Shown here piece by piece: positions 1 to 9,455 of a DNA stretch of 30,765 nt; position 1 is the first letter of the stretch, and every line of letters starts with the position of its first letter. The position numbers and the translations under genes were made by a program. Under the pieces are notes generated by a model. It made no database searches. It saw nothing but the letters and a program-made list of their open reading frames with translations, and was not told where the DNA came from. Origin of the DNA: Stentor coeruleus (Eukaryota; Ciliophora; Heterotrichea; Heterotrichida; Stentoridae); contig MPUH01000882.1 in NCBI GenBank assembly GCA_001970955.1, forward strand, positions 1 to 30,765. Direction: 5' to 3'.

Positions 1-82
1 CTAGGAATTATTGATTGACCCTTGCACATAGTATTAAAAAAATATTTTTTAGTGTTGGCTAGGAATTATTGATTGACCCTTG
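1..82. repeat. 24-bp direct repeat, two copies 58 bp apart
   Basis: The same 24 bases, beginning CTAGGAATTATTGATTGACC, occur at 1-24 and 59-82. They are identical and are separated by an A/T-rich spacer. The first copy sits exactly on the window edge, so the array may continue to the left. No gene or element end is recognised next to it. Confidence 0.85.
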
Positions 83-83
83 T

Positions 84-300
84 TCATTTTCTTCTTTTAT
101 AGTATATTTTCGTGATAAAGTTTTTTATTTCTCTGTCGATCTTGATTATTTTTTGTTTTTCGTGATTTTCTCTAAGTGTTTTTCCAAATTCTTCATCCAT
201 AAAACGATATGCGATAATGAAAAAAAATTAATTTCTTCATTCACATATTTTTTAAGTTTGTTTTCTATTTCATATCTTTCAGTTTGTATTCATTACTAAA
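84..300 (-). pseudogene. coding-like minus-strand stretch, possibly a gene remnant
   Basis: Reading the minus strand from about 300 to 84 gives a lysine/glutamate-rich peptide in two overlapping frames. The first runs to a TGA, and a 38-codon frame then begins at an ATG and ends in TGA at 84-86. The composition (charged, helix-forming) is more protein-like than a random frame at this base composition, but there is no domain and one frame change is needed. It may be a decayed gene divergent from the RasGEF gene, or chance. The plus-strand frame here is F/S/Y-rich, as expected for an antisense shadow. Confidence 0.2.
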
Positions 301-359
301 AAATATTTATTTTATGTGAGAGTTTTTCTTATAATAAATCTTTAACTCTCTTAAAATAA

Positions 360-1820
360 ATGTCAGATATTAGAGTAAAACTTTCAAATGGAAAAGACAT
401 CACAGAGCTTCTTTTGCACCTCCTTGAAGAAAATAAAAGGATGGAAGAAGAAGTTGGTGAGCCTCTAGACATATTAGAAGAAGATTTTGAAAAAAACATC
501 CAATATCTACCAGATAGATTCAGAGATCTATGTCGTGAAATTTTTACTGTAATCCCACAATCAACAGAGTACAAATTTGATGAACCTGATTCAATAAAAA
601 ACCTTGAATACAACACGGATGGCCAACTGATAGGCTCATCATTTTTAAAGCTCATAGAAAAGATGACTGATGAAGATTCCACCGAGTTAACTGATACAGT
701 TTTTTACACTTTTCCATTATACGCATCTCCTAAAGAAATGCTTGAAGCTCTTTTATTGAGGTACAATGTTATAACCCCACCATTAATGTCAAGGTCCGAG
801 CTCGCAGCTTTTCAAACCAAAAAGGTTAGAAGGATACAAAGTAAAGTAGCAAGTCTACTAAAAAAATGGATTAAACTCTGGCCTTCACACTTCAAAGAGA
901 ACCGTAATCTTAAAACTATGCTTCAAAGATTTCTTGACAATCTTAAAGACTCCACAAATGAAACATATACAAAAAATAACTGCAAAACAATCCTCAAACA
1001 ACTCAATGACATTGAAGAAGAGGAGAAAAAAGTCAGATGCACATTCGGGGATCTGAGGATTCCTGAAGACCCAATTTTGCCTAAAGAAATCGATTTCAAA
1101 ACCGAACCACTGCTTCTATGGAGTCCTATAGAAATTGCTAGACAAATGAGTCTTATTGAAAGTGATCTGCTAAAAAAAATTGACCTTGGCGAGCTACTTG
1201 GGAGAAACTGGGAAAAAAACGACAGAGATCAAAAAGCAGGTAGTATTGTCGCAATGAGTAAAAGGTTTGTAAGCTGCAGATACCTTTTTATAACAGCTAT
1301 AGTAAAGCAAGATGATATTAACAACAGGGTAAAAATCATTAAAACATTATTGGAAGCAGCAAATGAATGCTTGAATAATATTCATAACTATGAAAGTCCT
1401 TTTATTATAAATTCAGTTTTAAAATGTGATGCTATTCGTGCTTTAGATCTCACTTCTAGAGAAGTTAAGAAGAGTACCACACATAAAAATATATGGACTA
1501 GGATTGAAGAACTATATTATGATTATGAGATGGTTAGAAATGAGATGGAAACTCATCCTTGCTCTGTGCCGTGCATATTAGTTTTGAGAAATGTTTTAAC
1601 GAAAAATGATATGCTTAGGCCAAATATATTTGAGTCAAAGCTAATTAACCTGACAAAGCATAGGGTTACTGCTGATATTGTCCATAAAATAAGAATGTAT
1701 AAAGAGAATACTTTGGTTTATCATCCTGTTAAAATGCTTTATCAATACCTTTTGGCACAAGATTTCAAAGCTAATGATGACGATCTTTATCATAGGGCTA
1801 AAGCTTTAGAAGGTAATTAA
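360..1820 (+). CDS. Ras guanine-nucleotide exchange factor (RasGEF/Cdc25 domain)
   Basis: This 486-residue protein is predicted to load GTP onto a Ras-like small GTPase. After a charged N-terminus, residues about 88-200 look like the RasGEF N-terminal (REM) module: LIGSSFLKLIEKM opens it and FYTFPLYASPKEMLEALLLR follows. Residues about 250-470 match the Cdc25 catalytic domain: WSPIEIARQMSLIE is the usual opening, LLEAANECLNNIHN matches the 'A..C..LNNFN' helix, and HPCSVPCILVLRNVLTKND matches the conserved 'PCIPYLG..LTDL' segment. No membrane-targeting or other domain is visible, so this is a minimal RasGEF. The start ATG lies directly after an A/T-rich leader, and no intron is needed. The substrate GTPase (Ras or Rap type) cannot be told from sequence alone. 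Confidence 0.85.
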   Translation: MSDIRVKLSNGKDITELLLHLLEENKRMEEEVGEPLDILEEDFEKNIQYLPDRFRDLCREIFTVIPQSTEYKFDEPDSIKNLEYNTDGQLIGSSFLKLIEKMTDEDSTELTDTVFYTFPLYASPKEMLEALLLRYNVITPPLMSRSELAAFQTKKVRRIQSKVASLLKKWIKLWPSHFKENRNLKTMLQRFLDNLKDSTNETYTKNNCKTILKQLNDIEEEEKKVRCTFGDLRIPEDPILPKEIDFKTEPLLLWSPIEIARQMSLIESDLLKKIDLGELLGRNWEKNDRDQKAGSIVAMSKRFVSCRYLFITAIVKQDDINNRVKIIKTLLEAANECLNNIHNYESPFIINSVLKCDAIRALDLTSREVKKSTTHKNIWTRIEELYYDYEMVRNEMETHPCSVPCILVLRNVLTKNDMLRPNIFESKLINLTKHRVTADIVHKIRMYKENTLVYHPVKMLYQYLLAQDFKANDDDLYHRAKALEGN

Positions 1821-3194
1821 CTTATTAAATGGTTTGGCTAAGAAATTTTAAAAGGATTTCAAAGACTTGATAGAGTGGATGCTGCAAAAAGTAAAGTGAT
1901 AATTAAAATCTTTATTGATTTGAAGATTAAATTAGCATTATGAAATTTATAGAACAGCTATTTCTTTGCACATTTAAATTATTATTTGTATTTTTTTCAG
2001 CAAAGAGTTTGGTTTAATTATTTTTATTATAATCGTAACAGATATAGGCATAATGATACTGCATGGGTTAAAATAGGCTATGACCCATTACTTTATCGAA
2101 AGTTGTATATGTAATTTAATAGCTCTATTATTATGCTACTATATTAACTACTTATATTGAAAGAATGCAGATAAATCTTTCAAACATTTTATTTTTTGAA
2201 ATCATATTCTTCACAATAATTCACTCATATATCTTGGGAATGTTCTTACTTGTTATAAATTTTCTCCTTATTTTTAATTTTCCTCTCACCTATAAATTCT
2301 CTATGCTTTGAGTATGAATTTCAGGGTTATATGAATAAACTATTCTCATTATGCAGGATAACCTCAAACTGGTAAATCTCATCATCGATTTAATCAACAT
2401 CAGAATGTGAAGCCCAGCCATCATTCATAATTAGAGTGTCTGGTAATATTTATTCCTTGATTACCCTTGCTAATTTTATTTTTTCTCTCTTTGGCAATTT
2501 TCAAAAAGAATAGACCTATTCCTCTTTCTATAGGATGATAGTATCCTCAATGGTGTTTACGATGAAAAAAAATATGATTCATCGATTTCAATAATCAGTG
2601 GAGTACCATTATCATCTATTCCTCCTATTAATATTGGATTCTCTTCTAAGTATTGCGTACAGATTCTCTAAACCTTTTATATGATTTACAAACTGTTTTT
2701 CCGTTATTTTTAGCTGTCTAAATTTAACCGAAATCATCTAATTTTAATTAACAGTAAAAATGTAATACTAGTTAGCCTGAATAAGATACACCTAAAAATG
2801 GCAATTTTTTAGCAAAGCAAACTTCATGAAGTATATTATAATATTTTGTGAAAAATAAAAATCTGAATAATAAGTTCATGAGAGCTATTAAATTATGCAA
2901 ATACAACTTTTGATAAAGTAGTAATTCATAGCTTATTTTAACCTGTGTAGTATCATTATACCAAAAAAGCTATTATTAATTAAAAATTATACAAAAATAT
3001 ATATTTCCTATCCTTTTATACTAATAATATGCTTTCTAAGAGTTTCTTAATCAAAAAGTTAAATTGAACTATTATAATTCAAAAAAAATTGAGTACTAAG
3101 AAATTAATTTTCTTAAGAATTTTAGAATACTTTAAAGAGGTGTTTAGACTCGGAATTTTTAGGTTATTGCAAATTTAGTAAATCTGATAATAAA
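1821..3194. other. long non-genic gap containing a transposase relic
   Basis: These 1.37 kb between two plus-strand genes hold no intact reading frame. The only recognisable content is the decayed ISXO2/IS1595-like transposase at about 2290-2690 on the minus strand, listed separately. The flanks on each side are A/T-rich, with no terminal inverted repeats that could be spotted by eye. Confidence 0.6.
2290..2690 (-). pseudogene. decayed ISXO2/IS1595-like (Merlin-type) DDE transposase
   Basis: On the minus strand one frame from about 2670 to 2560 reads CTQYLEENPILIGG and then IIEIDESYFF. This is the 'EIDE(S/T)YF' block with the first catalytic Asp of the ISXO2-like transposase domain. After a frame change in a T-run comes HRKHH, a TGA, and GYYHPIERGIG, matching the family's 'K.HRGR..ERG'. 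After another shift comes LIMNDGWASHSDVD, the second-Asp block ('SDGWASY'). Finally NPEIHTQSIENL matches 'HTQ.IE.(F/L)W', with TAG in place of the expected Trp. Family order is kept but at least three shifts and several stops break it. The N-terminal zinc-ribbon part was not found. Boundaries are approximate. Confidence 0.75.
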
Positions 3195-3998
3195 ATGAAT
3201 GATGATTTGGTGGAAAAGGTAAAAATATATGAATTTTTGAATGAAAGATTACAGCAGGAGAATAAAGAATACCTAAGCAAATTCAACAATTATATTGAAG
3301 AAAACTATAATTACTTTACATTTGGTATCACTCAAACCTCTCAGGCCATATTAAATTCAATGCTAGACTCTGAATTACTTCCTTGCGAAATTAGGCCTCT
3401 TCCATTAAAGCTCATGCTTTTGCAAGTGTGTGGAGAGGTAGCCTTAAACGAAATCGAAATGGCATTATGGGTACTCATTATAGAAAACTGCATATTCTCT
3501 CAAGGATCTATATGCTTATATGCGGACTTTTTATTTTCAGCACTAAGCTCTAAAGAAAATCTTAATTCTAACATAAGCTTTTTATTAGAAAAATATGCAA
3601 AGAAGGACAAAATGTTCTCGCGTAGCTACTCATGTTGGTGCTTATCAAACAAATATGCATTTACATGTGTTGATATATATAAAAGATACTCGCTGGCTAG
3701 CAAATATAGAAATTCAGGGATAAATTTAAACTTCTATGTTGATGAGATTCTCATGAATAGTTTGCAGTATGAAATGAAAAAACCTAAAGAAGAAAGAAAA
3801 ATTAATCAGACTAACAATGCTGCATTGCCTGAACTTGAGAGATTTAATAGTATTAACCATATATCTGAAATAGGACGGAATAATAGCACTGAGTCTTTGC
3901 AGATACTGCCACTCTACAATAGAAACAGCAGTAATAGTTTTTCTATGAAGTGCTCTACTTGCAGTGTATGCTCGCAGTATATGAGTTTTGATCTTTAA
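3195..3998 (+). CDS. hypothetical protein, 267 aa
   Basis: I do not recognise this protein. Residues 1-30 are charged and likely helical. The middle (about 60-190) is leucine- and cysteine-rich and looks like a compact alpha-helical fold without clear membrane segments. The last 60 residues are Asn/Ser-rich and end in a cysteine cluster (CSTCSVC). The frame opens at an ATG soon after a stretch of stops, is uninterrupted for 267 codons in very A/T-rich DNA, and closes with TAA, which supports a real gene. It stands alone between two long gaps on the same strand as its neighbours. It may be lineage-specific. Confidence 0.7.
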   Translation: MNDDLVEKVKIYEFLNERLQQENKEYLSKFNNYIEENYNYFTFGITQTSQAILNSMLDSELLPCEIRPLPLKLMLLQVCGEVALNEIEMALWVLIIENCIFSQGSICLYADFLFSALSSKENLNSNISFLLEKYAKKDKMFSRSYSCWCLSNKYAFTCVDIYKRYSLASKYRNSGINLNFYVDEILMNSLQYEMKKPKEERKINQTNNAALPELERFNSINHISEIGRNNSTESLQILPLYNRNSSNSFSMKCSTCSVCSQYMSFDL

Positions 3999-4662
3999 AT
4001 TGATTAGAATTAAACTAAAAGATGGTGATTTGTAGTTTTAATTGATTTAAACTTAGTTTAAAGATATTGAAGCTAGGAGAAAATATGTTAAGTGTATGGT
4101 TTTGCTATAAGAATAGGATTTTTGAAGAAAATTGATATATTTTATTGGCTTACTTTGAATAATTTTGATTTAATGCTTGTAGCCAAGTGGATAGATTAGA
4201 ATAGTGTGGTATATATTGTGGTTTATTAACTGCCTAAGCAATTATTTAGCTTACTTTTACTTTTTAACATTAGATAAATTATAGATTATGATAATAAACA
4301 AATAAGAGTTGCGTAATAATTATTCCATACTCTATTGTTACCTTTATAAGAAATAATCAAATATCTATCGAATATGAAAAGTATTTAAATTGTTTTGAAA
4401 GATCACTAAATTGTTACGTGTATTAATATATGTAGTAAGCATTGCACACTAAAATTCTCATCATCCTAAGCTTATAATCCACGCATCTCCAAACTCTTAA
4501 TTCTTATCTCAGCATTCATAATCCATTATCTCATTTCAAACATCAAAAGCAATCTAATCTAAAAAATTTCTTCAAATCCTTCATTTACAGCCCATCATAT
4601 CCAACTTTTCCATCGTTTTTACATAATCTAATAATTCAAACAACCATATTCCTTTATAAAAT
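3999..4662. other. intergenic gap, nothing recognised
   Basis: These 664 bp between the 267-aa gene and the sorting-receptor gene hold only A/T-rich sequence. The last 200 bp become C-rich and G-poor on the plus strand before the start codon, as expected for a promoter/5' leader. A tRNA-like stretch near 4175 was considered and rejected. Confidence 0.6.
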
Positions 4663-6042
4663 ATGTTCTTTCTGTTTCTGACAATACAGCTGGGCCTCGG
4701 GAATATTTCCATATACTCTCCATCATCCCTCAAAGAAAAATTCCCATCAGGGATTTCAGCTTCACTCGGAAACTTTGGCAATCCTCCTTACGACACATCT
4801 GTAGTCGGTCTTTTATGGTATCCAGAATCTGATGGTCTAGGCTGCCAACCTTTTCAGTCACCATGTCCATATGGTGAAAACGAGAATTTCTTTGTCTTAG
4901 TAGACAGAGGAGAATGCGCTTTTGTACTCAAAGTTCGCCATGCTCAAGACAGAGGAGCTCGTGCAGTAATAATTGTAAACAATGAGCCAGGTGATGTATC
5001 TAATATAATAATGAGAGACAATGGGCTAGGTGGGAATCTTTACATCCCAGCTTTTCTAATAAAGAAATCTGATGGTGATGAGATAAAAAAGACTCTTGAA
5101 AAAACTGATGTGTCTCTTGTGTTGAATTTTGAAATGACCTCAACATCTGATATGATTTATTTGTCTTTGTTTTTCTCATCAGGAAACCAAAGAAGTCAAT
5201 TGTTTATGAAAGATTTTGCTGATATAGGGAAGCAATTGACTAAAAGCAATACTTATTTTACTCCAAAATATGTTGTGATACAATGCTTGACTTGCGAATT
5301 TGATAACTTTTCTAGACCAGAAGTTGACTGTCTGGGTGGTGGGAGGTATTGTGCTCCTGATCCTGATGGCCCAGGCCCTATAACAGGTAAAAAAATAGTC
5401 CAAGAAGACTTGAGGCAATTATGTATGTTTGATCAAATTAAAGATGATCCAAAAGTTTCATCATATAAGCAATATTTCAAATTCCAAGAAAGGTTTACTA
5501 AAGATTGTGGTTTGGATAATTATACAAAGGAATGTTCAGAAAAAATCATGAAAAGCCTAGGGTTTGATATGGCATTATTAGAAAAATGCTATCAAGAAAG
5601 CTTTGAAGGGGGAAAAGAAACTGATGTTGCTGTGAATAAAAGACTGGGTGCTGAGATAGAGTTTTGGCTTAGTAATGGGCTGAATTTTTACCCCGCAGTT
5701 ATAATAAATGGGCAATTGTATAGAGGGGATTTAGATAACGATGCTGTAGTTATAGGAATTTGTGCTGGGTATAGTTATATGTCAAGGCCTGATTTTTGTA
5801 AGAATAAAACTTCAGAAAAAACTGCAAGTGGTTTTAAGACAAGCACTGTTATTATTGCTCTAGTATTATTCTTTGGCGTACTTTTTGCTGTTTTGCTTAT
5901 ATATAGATATATTTCAAAGAAGGAACTTGAAAAAGAAATGGTTCTCATGGTAAATCAAGGGGTGTCGCAGTACTTTGCTCTTAGTGAGACCTCAACTTTA
6001 AAGAAATCTGATAGGCAAGCAGGGAGATCTTCATACGTTTAG
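4663..6042 (+). CDS. vacuolar sorting receptor homologue (PA domain, type I membrane protein)
   Basis: This is predicted to bind soluble hydrolases in the Golgi/endosome system and carry them to lysosome-like compartments. The 459 residues open with a signal peptide (about 1-15). A protease-associated domain spans about 40-155, with FVLVDRGECAFVLKVRHAQ, GARAVIIVNN and IPAFLIKKSDG matching plant BP-80-type receptors. The central cysteine-rich module (about 195-380) carries GGGRYCAPDPDG, KKIVQEDLRQLC, YTKECSEKIMKSLG and FYPAVIINGQLYRG, all family hallmarks. One membrane helix (about 395-416) precedes a short tail with the tyrosine sorting motif YFAL (437-440), placed like YMPL in plants. The EGF repeats that precede the membrane helix in plant receptors are missing. 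The start is fixed by the signal peptide, and no intron is needed. Confidence 0.92.
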   Translation: MFFLFLTIQLGLGNISIYSPSSLKEKFPSGISASLGNFGNPPYDTSVVGLLWYPESDGLGCQPFQSPCPYGENENFFVLVDRGECAFVLKVRHAQDRGARAVIIVNNEPGDVSNIIMRDNGLGGNLYIPAFLIKKSDGDEIKKTLEKTDVSLVLNFEMTSTSDMIYLSLFFSSGNQRSQLFMKDFADIGKQLTKSNTYFTPKYVVIQCLTCEFDNFSRPEVDCLGGGRYCAPDPDGPGPITGKKIVQEDLRQLCMFDQIKDDPKVSSYKQYFKFQERFTKDCGLDNYTKECSEKIMKSLGFDMALLEKCYQESFEGGKETDVAVNKRLGAEIEFWLSNGLNFYPAVIINGQLYRGDLDNDAVVIGICAGYSYMSRPDFCKNKTSEKTASGFKTSTVIIALVLFFGVLFAVLLIYRYISKKELEKEMVLMVNQGVSQYFALSETSTLKKSDRQAGRSSYV

Positions 6043-6745
6043 ATAATAGTTTAGAAATGATTACTTTATATGAAGGTATTGCATGAGATTATTAATAGAA
6101 TGCAATTGAAGATTGAGGTGAGATTATAAATGAGTGTACTAGTTAGCTAAAATGATAATAGTGAATTGAGAATTGGATAGAAATATTGAGATATAAAGAC
6201 AGAAGAACTAAAAGTAAGACAGGATTTTACATTCTGAAAATGACATATTTTATGGTAGCGACAAATTTTAGATTTTAATCTGATTTTTATGTAAAGTACA
6301 AACTGAACTTTAAGCTTATTATTGTAACCGAGGTTATTATTTGATTTTAGCACTTTAATTGTTCTCTCTTAATATATATAGTTTTTTATTAAAAAAATTA
6401 TAGTTTCTTATACTATATTGAGGCATTAAAATTTTTAGTATTGGCTTTCAGATTTGAATAATATAAATTGTCCCATTTTTCATATTTTTATTAAGATTAA
6501 AGATCAAACTAATCTTATATTAAAAAACTAAACATTATCTTCTAATAAACTATTAGTTATTTATGAATTATTATATTATTTATGTTGAAAATATGCATAT
6601 TTCTAACTTTGTAATAAAATTGATTTAAAATGCATATCACTTCATATTTTTTATTGCATGAATTATATTTTTAGCTATATCTTCCAATACATTTTTTAAT
6701 AATGCAAATCATTATAAAAGTTATTTATTATAAACTATTGCAAGC
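6043..6745. other. convergent intergenic gap, nothing recognised
   Basis: These 703 bp lie between two genes that end towards each other. The DNA is extremely A/T-rich, has no frame longer than about 68 codons, and shows no resemblance to a protein family on either strand. Confidence 0.6.
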
Positions 6746-7594
6746 CTAGTCATTACTTAATAGTGAGCCATCATCATGCTTTTTATCACTATCTCTCGTC
6801 AAATATTTTCCATCAACAGAAACACGTTTTTTGCACAAGTCGCATAGATGTGGTAGCACCTGATCTAATGGCAAGCTGCCTTTAAGGTTCCCTGATAAAT
6901 GCTCAATTTGTGCAAGCAGTTCATTTTTTTTCTCTTTTATCTTCAAAATTTCAGCTTTAGTTTCTTCGTTTTTAACTTCGTTTAGCGAACATTTCTCGTT
7001 AATTTTTTGTTCTGATATATAGAGTTCCTCCAACTCCTTTTTAGTAATATCAACCGACTCTCCAGCTTTTCTCCCTTTAGCCAGTTCTTCATTTAGCTGG
7101 GCTAATATTTCATCTTCCTTAGCTTTCTGTCTTTTCTCTGTAGTTAATAATTCCTCTTCAAGTTTACTCACTTTTGCTGCTTTTTTAACCCTGGCAGCTT
7201 CAGTTTTTTCGTAACTATCTTTAGCCAATTTAATATTTTCATTCAGCTTATTCAACTCTTGAAGTATTTCAGCTTTAATTTCTTCTTTCATTTGTTCAAT
7301 ATCACATACATCACAAATGTAAATTTTTGATTCTTTTTCTTCATCTCTACGTTTCATACAATGTCTATTACACACAAAGTTTTGACACATGCAACATTGA
7401 TATTTTTTCCCAAGACCAAATTTTTTATTGCAAACAAAGCATTTTCTATCTTTTTTACCATCAGCATTTGTAGGACTTGGTTCACACTGTTGTAAAGTAT
7501 TTTCAGGTTGATACGACATATGCGAATATAAAATATAAAATGATATTATGCTGAATAGAACATTTAAGATATATAATGTAATTTCAAGTATCAT
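6746..7594 (-). CDS. FYVE-like zinc finger plus coiled-coil protein, possible N-terminal membrane anchor
   Basis: The 282-residue frame starts with about 22 hydrophobic residues (3-24) that could anchor it in a membrane. A zinc-binding module follows at about 52-97 with C52-x2-C55, a C67/C68/C70 cluster, C75-x3-C79 and C94-x2-C97. This is the spacing of a FYVE/FYVE-related finger, but the basic RR/KHHCR motif that binds PI3P is replaced by QNFVCNRHCMKRR, so lipid binding is uncertain. Residues about 100-240 form a long Lys/Glu-rich coiled coil, and a last CxxC pair (HLCDLCKKRV) lies near residue 250. Met26 is an alternative start that would remove the hydrophobic stretch and give a soluble protein. 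The function is not known; a trafficking scaffold is a reasonable guess. Confidence 0.75.
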   Translation of the reverse strand: MILEITLYILNVLFSIISFYILYSHMSYQPENTLQQCEPSPTNADGKKDRKCFVCNKKFGLGKKYQCCMCQNFVCNRHCMKRRDEEKESKIYICDVCDIEQMKEEIKAEILQELNKLNENIKLAKDSYEKTEAARVKKAAKVSKLEEELLTTEKRQKAKEDEILAQLNEELAKGRKAGESVDITKKELEELYISEQKINEKCSLNEVKNEETKAEILKIKEKKNELLAQIEHLSGNLKGSLPLDQVLPHLCDLCKKRVSVDGKYLTRDSDKKHDDGSLLSND

Positions 7595-8937
7595 CTCTGC
7601 AATAACGATATAAAATCCTAGTTAAATGTTAAAATTTGTCAATTAGAAGCTTAGCCAAAATTATTTACAACAAGTTATTATTGCATTCAGACTTTAAAAT
7701 ATTGCAGTTATTAGACATGAAAATACAGATGAATTAAAGGAAGATAAAGGCTAAATAATACTTTATGGAACAAATTTTGAAGAGAAAACTTTAAAGAACG
7801 GGAAAAAGAAAATGCAATTAGCAGACTTTAAATTTTTATGTGTGTGGCAAACTATCAATTCTATTATACTAGCATTGATGGTTCAATTTCTGTATTTCAC
7901 TGAAAAAATCGTAGTTATACTATATTTATTATTATTAAAATTTACAGATTCTATATTATAGCTTTAGAAGCTTGACCATAAATTCAAGCGCTTTATAAAA
8001 ACTTCAATCATGCCGCAGCATATTATAAATGCTTGCTAAGACCCAATTTTATTGAAAAATGATAAAGAGCTTTTTGAAGTTAATGCATCCTATGAACAAA
8101 AGGAAAAAGATTTCGGCTATGGAATTATCAAATCAAGATGTTCTCAATCACCAGCAGATTATATTTTGATATCCTGGAGAATTCATTTTCTAAACTAATT
8201 CTCTGCAAATAAGTTATTGAAAGGTAATGAAAATAATTAGACACTAGAATATACGAAATGCAATAGAGATTTCACTAGGATGCAAATAGCACGCGAAATG
8301 ATTTCTATTAAAAATCGTATAGGTCTAAGGAAATATTCCCTATTACGATAAATAATTCTTATTTATACATCATTTTATCATATTTAACGGAAAGAATCTT
8401 TTTTTAATATTCAACCTAGAGGAATGATTATTTTAGCAAGATATTAGTTAAATATACAAAGAAAAAATTATACTCTTGGCTTGATAAAGTTAAAACATAT
8501 AATACTTAATCTCATTTGGAATATTAAACAGTTTCTTGAGAACAAATAACAAGCTAAAAATATTTAAAGTTAAAAAAAATTATCTGATTTGTAAAATTAT
8601 TTCTATATAAAATCTTGCTATATTATCTATATAAATTTTCATAACTTATATATATATTATTTTCATATATTAAATCAAATACAAAACTTTAAATCTTATA
8701 AATCACTAAATAATTCTCTCTTCTAAAATCTTCTTAAATCCTCATCACAATAAAAAAATCCTAAAACCCTCTTTTTCAACCTACAATAATTTCGCATTTT
8801 TTTAAAACTCATCTCAGCTGAAATCCTCTTGGCACCTTTACCAATATCTTCTACATACTCAAACAGTATCTATACAACTCTCCATCCATTCTCTAATCTC
8901 TTATCTTTGCATTTACTAGTCATGATTCTATAATAAA
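7595..8937. other. long divergent gap with an unassigned coding relic
   Basis: These 1.34 kb separate divergent genes. On the plus strand at about 7800-8190 two frames read like decayed protein. One includes NFNHAAAYYKCLLRPNFIEK and, after a frame change, the other includes KEKDFGYGIIKSRCSQSP. Each is interrupted by several stops. The HAAAYYK stretch resembles a helical repeat (TPR-like), but this is too weak to name. The rest, including the A/T-rich 8400-8800 promoter-side stretch, shows nothing. Confidence 0.4.
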
Positions 8938-9455
8938 ATGTTATCCCGAGCATTAACGATTTCAAGAAAATTCTCAGCAGCACCCTACAACCCGTTGAAG
9001 TACCTCCAAAGTTATGTGGCCACCAAAATGCCTTCAAAGCAAGAAGTCTTTGATGTCGTGAATTCAGCTCATAGTGGCCATGGCCGTGTGGTTTAAAAAT
9101 CTGCATCATATAAACCCGATCAGACAGTCTGGACCTATTCCTCCATTTAATGGTCCAGTAACAATGGAAGATATATTAAATAATTCATATCAATTATCTA
9201 AAAGTTAACGACATTTGCTATCCAAGTGTAGATGCTGAAGAAATATGGAGAAGGGTTCCTGGAGTAACTTTTGAAGAAGCTGAGCATATTCGTGGACTAG
9301 GTCTAACTCCTGATGATGAGGTCGAAATAGCATATTGGTATAAGAATTCTGGTCTTGATATTTACTATCCTATGATAAATACTTATATTACAAGACAGGT
9401 AATAACTAACTCTAAAGGAGAAAAGATAGAATGTGTCTGGCCGTTTATGGGATAG
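8938..9455 (+). pseudogene. small mitochondrial-type protein gene split by two +1 frame changes
   Basis: An ATG at 8938 opens a frame with a typical mitochondrial presequence (MLSRALTISRKFSAAPYNPL), but it stops at TAA at about 9095-9097. The next frame, one base on, continues HHINPIRQSGPIPPFNGP to a second TAA near 9206. One base further, a third frame begins NDICYPSVDAEEIWRRVPG and runs 80 codons to TAG at 9453-9455. Both changes have the same +1 sense and both can be placed exactly at a TAA. Without them the product would be about 171 aa. No GT-AG intron of 15 or 16 nt explains either one. The options are a recent pseudogene, base-call errors in A/T runs (an N lies 90 bp downstream), or true frameshifting. 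The family is not recognised. Confidence 0.55.

Noticed and set aside
69..299. 76-codon plus-strand frame rich in Phe, Ser and Tyr
   Set aside because: Composition is that of the reverse complement of a Lys/Glu-rich stretch; it begins inside the 24-bp repeat and has no protein features.
4175..4250. tRNA-like stretch with GTAGCCAAGTGG
   Set aside because: It resembles a tRNA A-box, but no B-box (GGTTCRANNCC) or acceptor-stem pairing follows at a workable distance.
8870..9109. 79-codon minus-strand frame over the mitochondrial-type gene
   Set aside because: It is antisense to the presequence-bearing frame; the plus-strand reading has clear targeting features and continuity with downstream frames.
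8938..9455. 16-nt introns as the cause of the frame changes in the small mitochondrial-type gene
   Set aside because: No GT...AG pair 15 or 16 nt apart lies in the windows where the frames could switch.
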